Shown: piece by piece, positions 28,003 through 37,700 of the stretch | Numbering within the stretch: position 1 is the first letter of the stretch | Layout: every line of letters begins with the position of its first letter | Assembly (NCBI RefSeq): GCF_000719345.1 | Contig: NZ_JOFX01000029.1 | Location: 1 to 64,000 of the forward strand | Source: Streptomyces sp. NRRL F-2664 | GTDB lineage: Bacteria; Actinomycetota; Actinomycetes; Streptomycetales; Streptomycetaceae | Length of the DNA stretch: 64,000 nt | Direction: 5' to 3' | Position numbers and translations under genes: made by a program | Notes under the pieces: generated by a model | What the model saw: only the letters and a program-made list of their open reading frames with translations | What the model was told of the DNA's origin: nothing | Databases searched by the model: none

Positions 28003-28022
28003 GTCGCGGCTATGCTCGGTGC

Positions 28023-28658
28023 ATGACCACGAATCCCGCCGCCCCTTCCGCCGCCTCCGCCCGCCGCGCCCCTGCCGGTGCCGCCGTTCTGCGCGAGGAC
28101 GTCACGGAGGCGATCCGCGAGGCGGTCCTGGCGGAGCTGGCCGCGGTGGGGTTCTCCCGGATGTCCATCGAGGGCATCGCGCGGCGGGCCGGAGTCGGCA
28201 AGACCGCCGTGTACCGGCGCTGGAAGTCCAAGCTGCACCTGGTGCTCGACCTGGTCGGGGCCTTCGCGGTGGACGGCCTGCCGGTCCCGGCGACCGGCAC
28301 GCTGTACGGCGACGTGCGCGCCCTGCTGGAGGTCATGTCCCACGTGCTGCGGCACCCGGTGGCCTCGGCGGTCATCCCCGACCTGCTGGTCGAGGCCTCC
28401 CGCAACCCCGAGATCGCCGACGCGGTCCGCGGCGCCCTCCTGGACGGCCAGCACCGCATGGCGCAGGGCATCGTCTCCGACGCGGTCGCGCGCGGCGAAC
28501 TCCCCGCGCACCTCAGCGCCGACCACGCGTTGGACCTGCTGATCGGCCCGCTGTACTGGCGCCAGGTGGTCGTCCGCGACGCAGTGACGTCCGCCCACCT
28601 GGACACCCTGGCCCACCAGGTGGTGGCGGGCCTGAAGTCGGCGTCCGCGACCGCCTGA
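28023..28658 (+). CDS. TetR/AcrR family transcriptional regulator
   Basis: A 211-residue regulator starting MTTNPAAPSAAS. The N-terminal helix-turn-helix is AVGFSRMSIEGIARRAGVGKTAVYRRWKSK (about 45-75). The C-terminal ligand domain resembles the TetR_C_11-type subgroup (HPVASAVIPDLLVEASRNPEIADAV, HALDLLIGPLYWRQVV). It is divergent from the TagGH exporter, and the shared 121-bp region carries two operator-like repeats, so it probably controls itself and the exporter; the ligand is unknown. TATGCT lies 12 bases before the ATG, suggesting a leaderless mRNA. Confidence 0.92.
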   Translation: MTTNPAAPSAASARRAPAGAAVLREDVTEAIREAVLAELAAVGFSRMSIEGIARRAGVGKTAVYRRWKSKLHLVLDLVGAFAVDGLPVPATGTLYGDVRALLEVMSHVLRHPVASAVIPDLLVEASRNPEIADAVRGALLDGQHRMAQGIVSDAVARGELPAHLSADHALDLLIGPLYWRQVVVRDAVTSAHLDTLAHQVVAGLKSASATA

Positions 28659-28674
28659 CGGCCCGGCGGCCCGC

Positions 28675-30936
28675 CTACGGCCGGACGGGCGCCAGGCTCG
28701 GTTGCGGTGCGTACGCCGGGGTCGGGGCCGGCGGGGTCGGGCGGCGGTCCGCGAGGGGGACGACCGCCGGAGTGGGGGTCGCCTGGCCCAGGAAGACCCG
28801 GCGGACCACCCGTTCCGCCGCGTGGCCGTCGTCGTACGAGCAGAAGCGGGCCCGGAAGGCGGAGCGGAGCTGCGCGGAGCGGGAGCCCTGCCAGTGCCCC
28901 GTGGTGAAGATGTCCACCAGTTCGTCCTGGGTGCGGGCGATCGCGCCCGGCGGGCACGACCGCAGGTCGAAGTAGGTGCCGCGGGCCGCCTCGTACGCCT
29001 CCCAGTCGTCGGCGTGGATCACGATCGGCCGGTCCAGCACCGCGTAGTCGAACATCAGGGACGAGTAGTCCGTGACCAGCGCGTCGGAGGCGAGGCACAG
29101 CTCCTCCACCGACGGGTACGAGGAGACGTCCACCAGCCGCGGATGCGGCTCCCAGGTGCGGTCGGCGTCCGCGTACATCAGGTGCGTGCGGACCAGCACC
29201 GTGAAGCGGGGGCCCAGGTCCCGCAGGAGCCGCTCGAAGTCCAGGTGGTCCGGCCGGCTGCGGCGGTAGTCGCGGTGGGTGGGGGCGTACAGGATCGCCG
29301 TCGAGCCCGCCGGGATCCCCAGCCGCTCGCGCAGCTCCAGCACGTCCGTCCGGGTCGCCCGGTGGAAGACGTCATTGCGCGGAGAGCCGTATTCGAGGGT
29401 CGTGTACGAGGCCGGGACCGCCCTCTCCCAGACCAGCGTGGAGTGCCGGTTGGCGGACAGCAGGTAGTCCCACTGGTCGGCGCCGCGCAGCAGGCCGGCG
29501 AAGTCCGTGGTCGGGTTCGCCGCCGGGCGGTCCCGAAGGTCCAGGCCGACCCGCTTGAGCGGGGTGCCGTGCTGCGTCTGGAGGAGGACCTGGCCGCGCC
29601 GCTTGACCAGCGCCCGGTCGACGTTGACGTTCGTGACCAGGTATGCGGCCCGCGCCAGGGCACTGAAGTACGCCGCCGAGCCGGGCCGCAGCGCCACCGT
29701 CTCGCGGGGCAGGGTCGCGGCGTGCGCCGGGTCGCAGATCCACACCGTCCGCATGCGCGGCGCCAGTTCCCGCAGCTTGGCCTCGATCGCCGCCGGATTG
29801 CAGGCGTAGCCGCCGTGCCAGTACGCCGAGAAGACCGCGAGCTCCGGGCGCAGCGGCAGCAGCCGCTGGACCCGGTAGTGCAGCCGCAGCGCCGCCTCCC
29901 GCAGGCCCCGGCCCAGCGCCCACCCGGCCCGGCCCAGTGCCGACCCCGCCGCGCGCAGCACCGACAGCAGCCGGTAGCAGCGCCGGGCGCCCAGCCGCAT
30001 CAGGGCGTGCCGGATCCGGTCGGTCCGCGACAGGGACAGCGGCAGCGAACTCCGGCCGCCCGGGGCGCGGTAGCGGCGCAGCAGGGCGGAGGCCCGGGCG
30101 AAGAACTCGGCCCGCCCGGCGCGCGGGAGGCGGTGCCTGTCGGCGTAGACGGTGCAGAAGTGCTCGGCCATCCGGCGGTGCACGGTCGAGCGCCAGCGCT
30201 CCAGTTCGGGCCGGCCGGCGAGGTAGCCGAACACCCGGTCGTACTGGTCGAAGATCTCCAGGTGGCGGGTGGTGCGGGTGGTCAGGATCGACCCCGTGCG
30301 CCGTTGGCGGTAGTGCACGCACACCCGGTCCAGGACCGCCACCGACTCCGCGGCCAGCAGCGCGGGGTAGGTCCAGGGGGTGTCCTCGTACAGGCCGGGC
30401 GGGAAGGCGAGGCCCTCGCGCTCCACGTATTCGCGGCGGTACGCCTTGTTCCACACCACCATCGGCATGGCGAGGAGGGCCGGCCGGTCGGCCAGGCGGA
30501 AACTGGCCGGGCCGTCCTCGGAGAGCCGGTGCGCGAGCCGGTTGCGCACGAGCTCCCCGGACCAGTGGGCGCGCGCGTAGTCGTAGACCAGCACGTCGGG
30601 GGAGCCGGTGTCCTTCAGCCGGTCGGTGATGGCCTGCAGGGCGCCGGGTGCGAGCGTGTCGTCGCCGTCGAGGAAGACCAGGTAGTCGCCGGTGGCCCGG
30701 GCCAGGCCGGCGTTGCGCGCCGGGCCCGGCCCGAGGTGGTGCGCCAGGTGCACCGCGGTCACGCGGGGGTCGCGGGCCGCGTACTCGTCGATGATCGCAC
30801 CGCAGGCGTCGGGGGAGGCGTCGTCGACGGCGATCAGTTCCAGGTCCGGGTAGGACTGCGTCAGGACCGAGTCCAGACTGTCCCCGAGATAGGCCTGGAC
30901 CTTGTACGCGGGCACGATGACGCTGAACCGGGGCAC
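28675..30936 (-). CDS. Bifunctional glycosyltransferase / CDP-glycerol glycerophosphotransferase
   Basis: A 753-residue two-domain protein. Residues 1-~230 form a GT-A family 2 glycosyltransferase (VPRFSVIVPAYKVQAYLGDSLDSVL; DXD-type motif LDGDD near 89-93). After a helical linker, residues ~370-720 match TagF/TagB-type glycerophosphotransferases (LLQTQHGTPLKRVGLDL; STLVWERAVPASYTTLEYGSPRNDVF; ILYAPTHRDYRR; LCLASDALVTDYSSLMFDYAVLDRPIVIHADD). It likely builds a polyol-phosphate or teichoic-acid-like polymer on the cytoplasmic side, feeding the TagGH-type exporter nearby. The GTG start is preferred because the GT2 fold begins there; an ATG at 30963 adds nine residues. Convergent with the TetR gene. 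Confidence 0.9.
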   Translation of the reverse strand: MPRFSVIVPAYKVQAYLGDSLDSVLTQSYPDLELIAVDDASPDACGAIIDEYAARDPRVTAVHLAHHLGPGPARNAGLARATGDYLVFLDGDDTLAPGALQAITDRLKDTGSPDVLVYDYARAHWSGELVRNRLAHRLSEDGPASFRLADRPALLAMPMVVWNKAYRREYVEREGLAFPPGLYEDTPWTYPALLAAESVAVLDRVCVHYRQRRTGSILTTRTTRHLEIFDQYDRVFGYLAGRPELERWRSTVHRRMAEHFCTVYADRHRLPRAGRAEFFARASALLRRYRAPGGRSSLPLSLSRTDRIRHALMRLGARRCYRLLSVLRAAGSALGRAGWALGRGLREAALRLHYRVQRLLPLRPELAVFSAYWHGGYACNPAAIEAKLRELAPRMRTVWICDPAHAATLPRETVALRPGSAAYFSALARAAYLVTNVNVDRALVKRRGQVLLQTQHGTPLKRVGLDLRDRPAANPTTDFAGLLRGADQWDYLLSANRHSTLVWERAVPASYTTLEYGSPRNDVFHRATRTDVLELRERLGIPAGSTAILYAPTHRDYRRSRPDHLDFERLLRDLGPRFTVLVRTHLMYADADRTWEPHPRLVDVSSYPSVEELCLASDALVTDYSSLMFDYAVLDRPIVIHADDWEAYEAARGTYFDLRSCPPGAIARTQDELVDIFTTGHWQGSRSAQLRSAFRARFCSYDDGHAAERVVRRVFLGQATPTPAVVPLADRRPTPPAPTPAYAPQPSLAPVRP

Positions 30937-31063
30937 GGCACATCCAGGGGTCGGCGCGGGCATTTTCGCCCAGGAACCCCCGGCGTGGCGATCGGGTTAC
31001 GCCGTGTGTGGCATTCGGGTCACACCGCCTCGACACCCCACGCCGGCCGCGCGGTCGATGCGG

Positions 31064-31930
31064 TCACTTCACCGCTCCGGCCATCACCCCCGTCACGAAC
31101 TGCCGCTGGAACGCGAAGAACACGACGAGGGGGACCACCATCGACAGGAACGCGCCGGGCGCGAGCACGTCGATGTTGTTCCCGAACTGCCGTACCTGCT
31201 GCTGGAGCGCGACCGTGATCGGAGGATCGGCCGAGTCGGCGAAGACCAGCGCCACGAGCATGTCGTTCCACACCCACAGGAACTGGAAGATGCCCAGCGA
31301 GGCGATCGCCGGGCCGCCCAGCGGCAGCACCACCCGCGTGAACAGCCGCAGTTCACCCGCCCCGTCCAGGCGTGCCGCCTCCAGCAGCTCGCGCGGGATC
31401 TCGGCGAAGAAGTTGCGCAGCAGGAACACGGCGAAGGGCAGCCCGAAGGCGGTGTGGAAGAGCACCACGCCCGCCGTGGTCTCGAACAGGCCGATGGTCC
31501 CGAAGAGTTCCGACACCGGGATCAGAGCCACCTGCACAGGCACGACGAGCAGTCCGACGACGACGAGGAACAGCCAGTCCCGGCCGGGGAACTCCAGCCA
31601 GGCGAAGGCGTAGCCGGCGAACGCGCCCAGGGCCAGCACCAGAAGCGTCGCCGGTAGCGCGATCGCGAACGTGTTCAGGATCGAGCCGGTGATCGCGTCG
31701 TTGGCCAGCAACCGCTCGTAGTTGTCGGCGGTCAGCCGCGAGGGAGCGGTGAACACCTGCCACCAGCCGCCGTCGTTCAGGTCGGTCGGGGAGAAGAGGG
31801 AGGACAGCAGCAGCCCCAGGGTGGGCAGCAGCCAGAAGAGCGCCGCGGCGACGAGGAAGACGCGCACGGCCCCGCCGGCCAGGCCGCCGGCGGCGCGCCC
31901 GGCCCACGTCCTCGCGCCGGAACGGCTCAT
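31064..31930 (-). CDS. Carbohydrate ABC importer permease (MalG type)
   Basis: A 288-residue inner-membrane permease starting MSRSGARTWAGRAAGG. Six hydrophobic segments are visible (VFLVAAALFWLLPTLGLLLSSLF, FAIALPATLLVLALGAFAGYAFA, LFLVVVGLLVVPVQVALIPV and others). The EAA loop that contacts the ATPase is ELLEAARLDGAGELRLFTRVVLPLGGPA. It ends with FVTGVMAGAVK, typical of MalG-like partners. Its ATG overlaps the upstream permease stop (ATGA). It is last in the importer operon; no ATPase gene follows, so the complex must borrow an ATPase from elsewhere. Confidence 0.94.
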   Translation of the reverse strand: MSRSGARTWAGRAAGGLAGGAVRVFLVAAALFWLLPTLGLLLSSLFSPTDLNDGGWWQVFTAPSRLTADNYERLLANDAITGSILNTFAIALPATLLVLALGAFAGYAFAWLEFPGRDWLFLVVVGLLVVPVQVALIPVSELFGTIGLFETTAGVVLFHTAFGLPFAVFLLRNFFAEIPRELLEAARLDGAGELRLFTRVVLPLGGPAIASLGIFQFLWVWNDMLVALVFADSADPPITVALQQQVRQFGNNIDVLAPGAFLSMVVPLVVFFAFQRQFVTGVMAGAVK

Positions 31931-33291
31931 CGGGCCCCCTCCTTCCGCAGGCGGCGGATGTTCACGAGCATCACCGGAACCACCAGCACCAGCAGCAGTA
32001 CGGCGATGGCGCTGCCCAGACCCGGATCGGCGTCGGTGCCGAAGGAAGTCCGGTAGAGCTGGAGCGCGAGCACGTTCGCGTCGTCCTGGACCGCGCCCGG
32101 CGCGATCACGAAGACCAGGTCGAAGATCTTCATGACGTTGATGACGAGGGTGACGAGCACGACCACCAGCAGGGGCGCCAGCAGCGGGACGGTGATCCGC
32201 CGGAACACCTGCCACTCGTTCGCCCCGTCCACCCGCGCCGCCTCCAGCAGCTCGCGCGGTACGGCCGCCAGCCCGGCCCCGATCAGCACCATCGCGAAAC
32301 CGGCCCACATCCACACGTACGCCCCGATCACCGCGGGGGTGACGAGCGCCGGGCCGAGCCACTCCACCCCGCCGTAGGCCTCCCGGAAGTTGGCCGCCGG
32401 CAGCCGCAGCAGCGCCCCGTCGGCCTTCGCGGACAGGGTGAAGGTGCCGTCGGCGCGGGCCGTCGCCGTGTCGACCACCCGGCCGTCCCTGACCGCCTCG
32501 ATCCGCATCCCGGCGAAGCCCTGTTCGCTCGGGTCGACCACGTTCGTGGTGCCGCCTCCGCCGCGGGTGAAGTCCTGCCAGACGGTGCCGGTGACCTTCC
32601 CCGGCACGGCCTGCGCGGCGCCCGCCGGGCGGGTCCCCTCCGGCAGGGCCTGCGGGGCCACCCCGACCAGCGGGAGCAGCACCGGGCTGCCCGCGCGGAC
32701 CGGCTCGCGGGTCGTGAAGGCGCCGCCGCCCGCGTCCGCCAGCGGGGAGTCGCGGCCCGGCCGGGCCTTGGGGAAGGCCGAGGACGGCGCGAAGGTGTCG
32801 TGGACGCCGACCCAGACCGCGTTGGCGACGCCCCGGTCGGGGTCGTGGTCGTAGACGAGCCGGAAGATGATGCCGGCCGCCAGCATCGAGATCGCCATCG
32901 GCATGAACACCAGCAGCTTGAACGCCGTTCCCCAGCGCACCCGTTCGGTGAGCACCGCGAAGATCAGCCCGAGCGCCGTGGCGGTGGCCGGGGCCAGCAC
33001 CACCCACACCGCCGTGTTCTGCAGGGCGGTGCGGATGCCGTCGTCGGTGAGGATCTCCCGGTAGTTGCCGCCGCCGACGAACACCTCGCCGGAGCGGTCG
33101 AAGAAGCTGCGGTAGACCGAGTAGCCGATCGGATGCACGACGAGCGCGCCGAGCAGGACGAGCGCCGGCAGCAGGAACGCGGCAGCCACCAGACGGCGGC
33201 GCCGTGCCTCGGCGGACGGACCGGGTGCGGCGCCGTGTGCGCGGGAGGGTCCGGGCGCGGGGGAGCGGCCGTGCGCGGCGGGGGCCGTCAC
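31927..33291 (-). CDS. Carbohydrate ABC importer permease (MalF type) with inserted domain
   Basis: A 454-residue permease, about 150 residues longer than typical. The GTG start lies 4 bases after the binding-protein stop. The first helices (LVAAAFLLPALVLLGALVVHPIGYSVY; NTAVWVVLAPATATALGLIFAVL) and the EAA loop (ELLEAARVDGANEWQVFRRITVP, 346-368) are normal. Residues ~160-305 form an extracytoplasmic insert, whose part 230-300 (GTVWQDF, FAGMRIEAV, ATARADGTFTL) looks like a transthyretin/SdrD-B-like beta-sandwich. E. coli MalF also has a large P2 loop that contacts the binding protein, so a docking role is a reasonable inference. Confidence 0.93.
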   Translation of the reverse strand: MTAPAAHGRSPAPGPSRAHGAAPGPSAEARRRRLVAAAFLLPALVLLGALVVHPIGYSVYRSFFDRSGEVFVGGGNYREILTDDGIRTALQNTAVWVVLAPATATALGLIFAVLTERVRWGTAFKLLVFMPMAISMLAAGIIFRLVYDHDPDRGVANAVWVGVHDTFAPSSAFPKARPGRDSPLADAGGGAFTTREPVRAGSPVLLPLVGVAPQALPEGTRPAGAAQAVPGKVTGTVWQDFTRGGGGTTNVVDPSEQGFAGMRIEAVRDGRVVDTATARADGTFTLSAKADGALLRLPAANFREAYGGVEWLGPALVTPAVIGAYVWMWAGFAMVLIGAGLAAVPRELLEAARVDGANEWQVFRRITVPLLAPLLVVVLVTLVINVMKIFDLVFVIAPGAVQDDANVLALQLYRTSFGTDADPGLGSAIAVLLLVLVVPVMLVNIRRLRKEGAR

Positions 33292-33295
33292 GGGA

Positions 33296-34654
33296 TCAAT
33301 TCCCGTAGGCCTTGGCCGCGTCCGCCTCCAGTTTCGCCTGGGTGCCCGCCACGTCCGACGGGTTCGCCAGGAAGTCCTGCAGCGCCTTCCACTCACCCGC
33401 ACCAGGGGTCCCGCCGAAGGCCGCCGGGGCCTGGTCGGACATGTCGAAGCGGAAGTCGTCGCCCGCCGCGATCAGGGCCTTGGCGATGCCCCGCTGGATG
33501 TCGTTCGGGTAGGACGCCGGGTCGACCGACTTGTTCGGCGAGAGGAAGCCGCCCTCGCGGGCCTGGATCTGCGGTGCGTCCGCCGACGCCAGGAAGGTCA
33601 GCAGCGCCTGCGCGCCCTTGGAGGGCTTCAGCGCGACGGCCACGTCACCGCCGGACACCACGGGCGCCTTCGCGCCGACCGCCGGGAAGGGGAAGACCAG
33701 CGCGTCCTCGCCGATCTTCGCCTGCGTCTGCGCGATGTTCACCGCCACGAAGTCACCCTCGAAGACCATCGCGGCCGCCGGCCGGTCGCCGCCGGTGAAG
33801 GTCTGCGTCACCGACTTGGGGAACTCGGTGGCCAGCGCGCCGCTCGTACCGCCCGCCAGGAAGTCCTTGCGTCCGAACAGCTCGGCGAGCGTGGTCAGGG
33901 CCTGCTTGACGCTGTCGTCCGTCCACTTGATCTCGTGCTTGGCCAACCGGTCGTACTTCTCCGGACCCGACTGGGAGAGGTAGACGTTCTCGAACCAGTC
34001 CGTGAGGGTCCAGCCGTCCGCGCCCGCGACCGAGACCGCAGGCGTGCCCGACGCCGACAGGGTGTCCGCCGCGGCGATCAGTTCCTTCCAGGTCGTGGGC
34101 GGCTTCACTCCGGCCGCCTCGAACGCCTTCGCGTTGTACCAGATCAGCGACTTGTTGGCGGCCTTGTAGTAGACGCCGTACTGGGTGCCGCCGACCGCGC
34201 CCAGCGACTTCCAGCCCGCCGAGTAGTTCTTGTCGAGCTGCGCCTGCGCCTCGGGGCCCACCGGCTGCGCCCACTTGTTCTGCACGGCCGAGACGAGCGC
34301 GCCCACCTGCGGCAGCAGCGCGACGTCCGGCGGGGCGCCCCCGGCGATCTTCGTGCCGAGGAACGTGACGATCGGGTCCTGCGCCGGGACGAAGGTGACG
34401 GTCGCTCCCGTCCGCTTCTCGAACTCCCTGAGGACCTTGGTGAAGTTCTCCTGCTCGGGGCCCGTCCAGACCGCCGCGACCTGGAGCTTCTCCCCGTCCA
34501 GCCGCGGTAACTCCACCCCGGGCGCGGCCGTGCCGCCCTGCGGTGGCGACGCCGGCCCGCCGCCGTCGCCGCCGCACGCGGTGAGCGCCAGCGCGCCCGC
34601 GGCGGCCAGCGCCGCCCACTGCAGATACGTACGGCCCGTTCCGTGCTTGCGCAT
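33296..34654 (-). CDS. Sugar-binding lipoprotein of ABC importer
   Basis: A 452-residue extracellular solute-binding protein (family 1, MalE type). Its lipoprotein signal is MRKHGTGRTYLQWAALAAAG followed by the lipobox LTAC with Cys27. Mature features include VTFVPAQDPIVTFLGTKIAGGAPPDVALLPQVG, LIWYNAKAFEAAGVKPPTTWKELIAAADTL and AMVFEGDFVAVN. These are the usual carbohydrate-binding patterns; the exact sugar is not deducible. GGGGGCAGAG precedes the ATG. It is first in a three-gene importer operon. The 96-bp gap upstream (34655-34750) probably holds its promoter, with no operator I can identify. Confidence 0.94.
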   Translation of the reverse strand: MRKHGTGRTYLQWAALAAAGALALTACGGDGGGPASPPQGGTAAPGVELPRLDGEKLQVAAVWTGPEQENFTKVLREFEKRTGATVTFVPAQDPIVTFLGTKIAGGAPPDVALLPQVGALVSAVQNKWAQPVGPEAQAQLDKNYSAGWKSLGAVGGTQYGVYYKAANKSLIWYNAKAFEAAGVKPPTTWKELIAAADTLSASGTPAVSVAGADGWTLTDWFENVYLSQSGPEKYDRLAKHEIKWTDDSVKQALTTLAELFGRKDFLAGGTSGALATEFPKSVTQTFTGGDRPAAAMVFEGDFVAVNIAQTQAKIGEDALVFPFPAVGAKAPVVSGGDVAVALKPSKGAQALLTFLASADAPQIQAREGGFLSPNKSVDPASYPNDIQRGIAKALIAAGDDFRFDMSDQAPAAFGGTPGAGEWKALQDFLANPSDVAGTQAKLEADAAKAYGN

Positions 34655-34750
34655 GGCTCTGCCCCCGATACCCGTGGTGTGTCCCGGACCACAAGGTCTA
34701 CGCCGACGCGCGCGGAGCCGCAATACCGCGTCACCGGGACGGGCAGGGCC

Positions 34751-37700
34751 TCAGCGGGCGTCCTGGGGTGCCGGCGGGAACAGCACCGGTATCGCCGAGA
34801 CCAGGTGCGCGGCCCGGTCCAGGGCGCTGGCCAGCAGCGCGAGGTCGGTCGGGCCGTTGCCGAGTTCGCGCACGGGGCGGCGGGCCGGCGGATCACCCAT
34901 CCGCTCCCATTCCACCGGAACCACCGTCGGCCGCAGGGTCGCCGTCCGCGGGATCCGCCCGGTCACCCGGCCCGCCTGGAACGGCACCGTACGGCCGTCC
35001 GCGAAACGCAGCACGCCGCGGCCGGGACCCGGCTGGTCCGGGGCCTCCAGCTCCACCCGCAGGGCCGCCAACCGGGCCGGGCCCGTGTCGGCCGTGCGGT
35101 CCGGGCGGGAGGTGCTCGCCACCAGGTGCACGCCGAGCCGGGCGCCGTCCCGGGCCACCGCCTCCAGCGCCCGCACCACCGAGCCGGCCGCGGGGCGGCC
35201 CGCACTGCCCAGGCCGGGCGCCACCAAGGCGTCGAGGTCGTCCACCAGCACCACCAGGCGGGGCAGCGGGCTCGGCCCGACCGGATCGGTACGGGTGGCC
35301 GCGGCGCGCAGGCGCAGTGTCCCCGTCCGTACGGGCTCGTCGTGGCCCGGCGGGCCGCCTGCCGGGCCGTCGCCGCGGACCTCGCCCGGGGCGGGCCGGC
35401 GGGGCGCGACCATCCGGCCGGACACCTCGCGCTGCGCGTGCCACTCGGCGAAGGGGACGCCGTCCAGCAGCTCGGCGCGCCGCTTGAGCTCCGCGCCCAG
35501 TGCCTGCGCGAACTCCCGCATGCGCAGCGGATCCGAGGCGACCAGGTGGGCGGAGACGTGCGGGAGCTCGGTGCAGGGCAGCAGCCCCTCCCCGCGCTCC
35601 CCGCCGGCGCCGTCGAGGAGGACCAGCCCGAGCCGGTCCGGGCGGGCGCCCGCGGCCAGCGACGCGGCCACCGAGCGCAGCAGCTCGGTCCGGCCGCTGC
35701 CCGCGGGCCCCTCCACGATCAGGTGCGGGCCGTCGTGGACCAGTTCCGTGCCGACGGGACCGCGCCGTCCGGCGCCCAGCACGACCTCCGCCAGGCCGCC
35801 CCGGCCCTGCCCCTGGTCGGTGGCGGCCGCCCAACGGGCCATCAGGGACGCCGGGGTGGCCCGGGCCAGCCCGAGCTCGTCCAGCAGCCGTGCCGTTGCG
35901 GGCAGTGCGGCGGCCGTGGGACGGCTCGTCCCCCCGGCGCCGCCGTCGGTGGGCCGCAGCGGAGCCAGGGCCCGGGCGAACCGCTCCGCCCAGGCGGCGG
36001 AGACGGCGTCGGACACGGCGGTGCCGCCGGTCGGGACCGGCCGGCCACCGCGGACCGCGAAGGTGCGTACGGCCGTGGCCACGTCCCCGCTGAGCAGGGC
36101 GACCGCACCGCAGTCCCGGAAGGCGGGGGTGGCTGCGCAAGCCGCCTCGTACGTCTCGGCGACCGGGGAGGCGGGGGTGGCGGCCGGGGCCTCGGCCAGG
36201 GCCAGGACGTGGATCCCGGCGGCCGGGCCGTGCGAGGCGAGCCGGCCGGTGAGGTCGCGCAGCGCACCGGTCCCCGGGTCGCCGTCGAGGACCAGGAGCG
36301 TGTAGGGGCCCGGGTGGGCTTCCGCGGCCTCGCGGACCTGTTCGGCGGACGCGCTCGCCCAGTGCGCGCCGAGCGGGCCGTCGTCGAGGCGCCGGGTCAG
36401 CTCCGCCGTACGGGCGGTGGCCTGGTCGCGGTCGTACGCGAGGAGCAGCCGGCAGTCCTGGCCGTGCCCGGGCCGCACGTGGGGCAGCCAGCCCAGCCAG
36501 CCCCAGTCGCGCCGCCGGTCGGCGAGCGGCCGGGCCCGGTCGGCGCACACGAGCACGATCTCCAGCTGCCCGGGCGCGTGCAGCCCCGCGAGCTGCGCCA
36601 CCACCCACCGGGCGGCCCCCGACAGCCGGGCCCGCGGGCCGGCGAGGCCCAGGGCGCCGACGGCGGGCAGCGACACCCGGCTCCCCGCGCCCAGCCCGAT
36701 CTCCAGCAGCGCGGCCCGGTCGGCCCGCGGGGACGTACGGGACCACAGGCGGCCGGTCGGCCCGATCGCGGCCAGCAGCAGCGCGGCCGGGTCGTCGGGG
36801 TGGGGTGCGGCGGCGGTGGTGACGGCCTCCGGCGCGGCCTGTTCGACGTCCTCGCCGCGCACCCACTTGCGGGCCCACGCGCCGAGGCCGCCCCGGCGGC
36901 GGCCGGATCCGGGCGGGGCGCCCGCCTCCGGGCCGGCCGGGCCGGAGGCACCGGGGAAGCCGGTGACGCCCGGGGCGGCCGCTCCGGCCGGCCCGTACGG
37001 CTCGGCGGCCGGGGCGGCAGCGGGGTCGGCGGACGGCAGGTGCGGGGCCGGCCCGCCGCCGTACGGACCGGTGCCGCTGCCGGCCGGGCCGCGGGCGCCC
37101 GCCGCCGTGCCCGGGCCGACGCCGAAGGCGCCCGCGGGGCCGGGGGCGCCGGAGCCGGGCGGGACGGGCGCACCGGGCACGGCCGGTGCCACCGGCGCTG
37201 CGGCTGCTGCGGGCGCGGGAAGGGCCAGGTGGCCCTCCTGGTCCGGGACCACCGGCAGTACCGGCGGGTGCGCGGGCGCCAGCCGCAGGGTGGACTCGCC
37301 GACCCGCAGCAGGGCCCCCGCGGGCAGGGCGACCGGCTGGTCGCCGACCGGGGCGCCGTCGAGGGTGGTGCCGTTGGTGGAGCCCAGGTCGGCGACGGCC
37401 ACCCGCCCCTCGTGGATTACGGTCACGGCGCAGTGCATCCGCGACACGTCCGGGTCGTCCAGCGGGACGTCGGCGTCGCCGGACCGGCCGATCCTGATCC
37501 GCCCGTCGTGCAGCAGGTGCACCCCGCCGGCATCCGGCCCGGCCACGACGTGCAGCTGGGGTGCGCCGAGGCCGTCCTCGGGGAGTACGTCCGGCAGTGG
37601 GGCGTTCAGCGCCAGCACGGCACCGTCCACGAGCGGCGGCTCGCCCAGTACCCGGCGCTGCAGGTCCAGGCGTTCCGATCCGGCGTAGAGCACCACCGTG

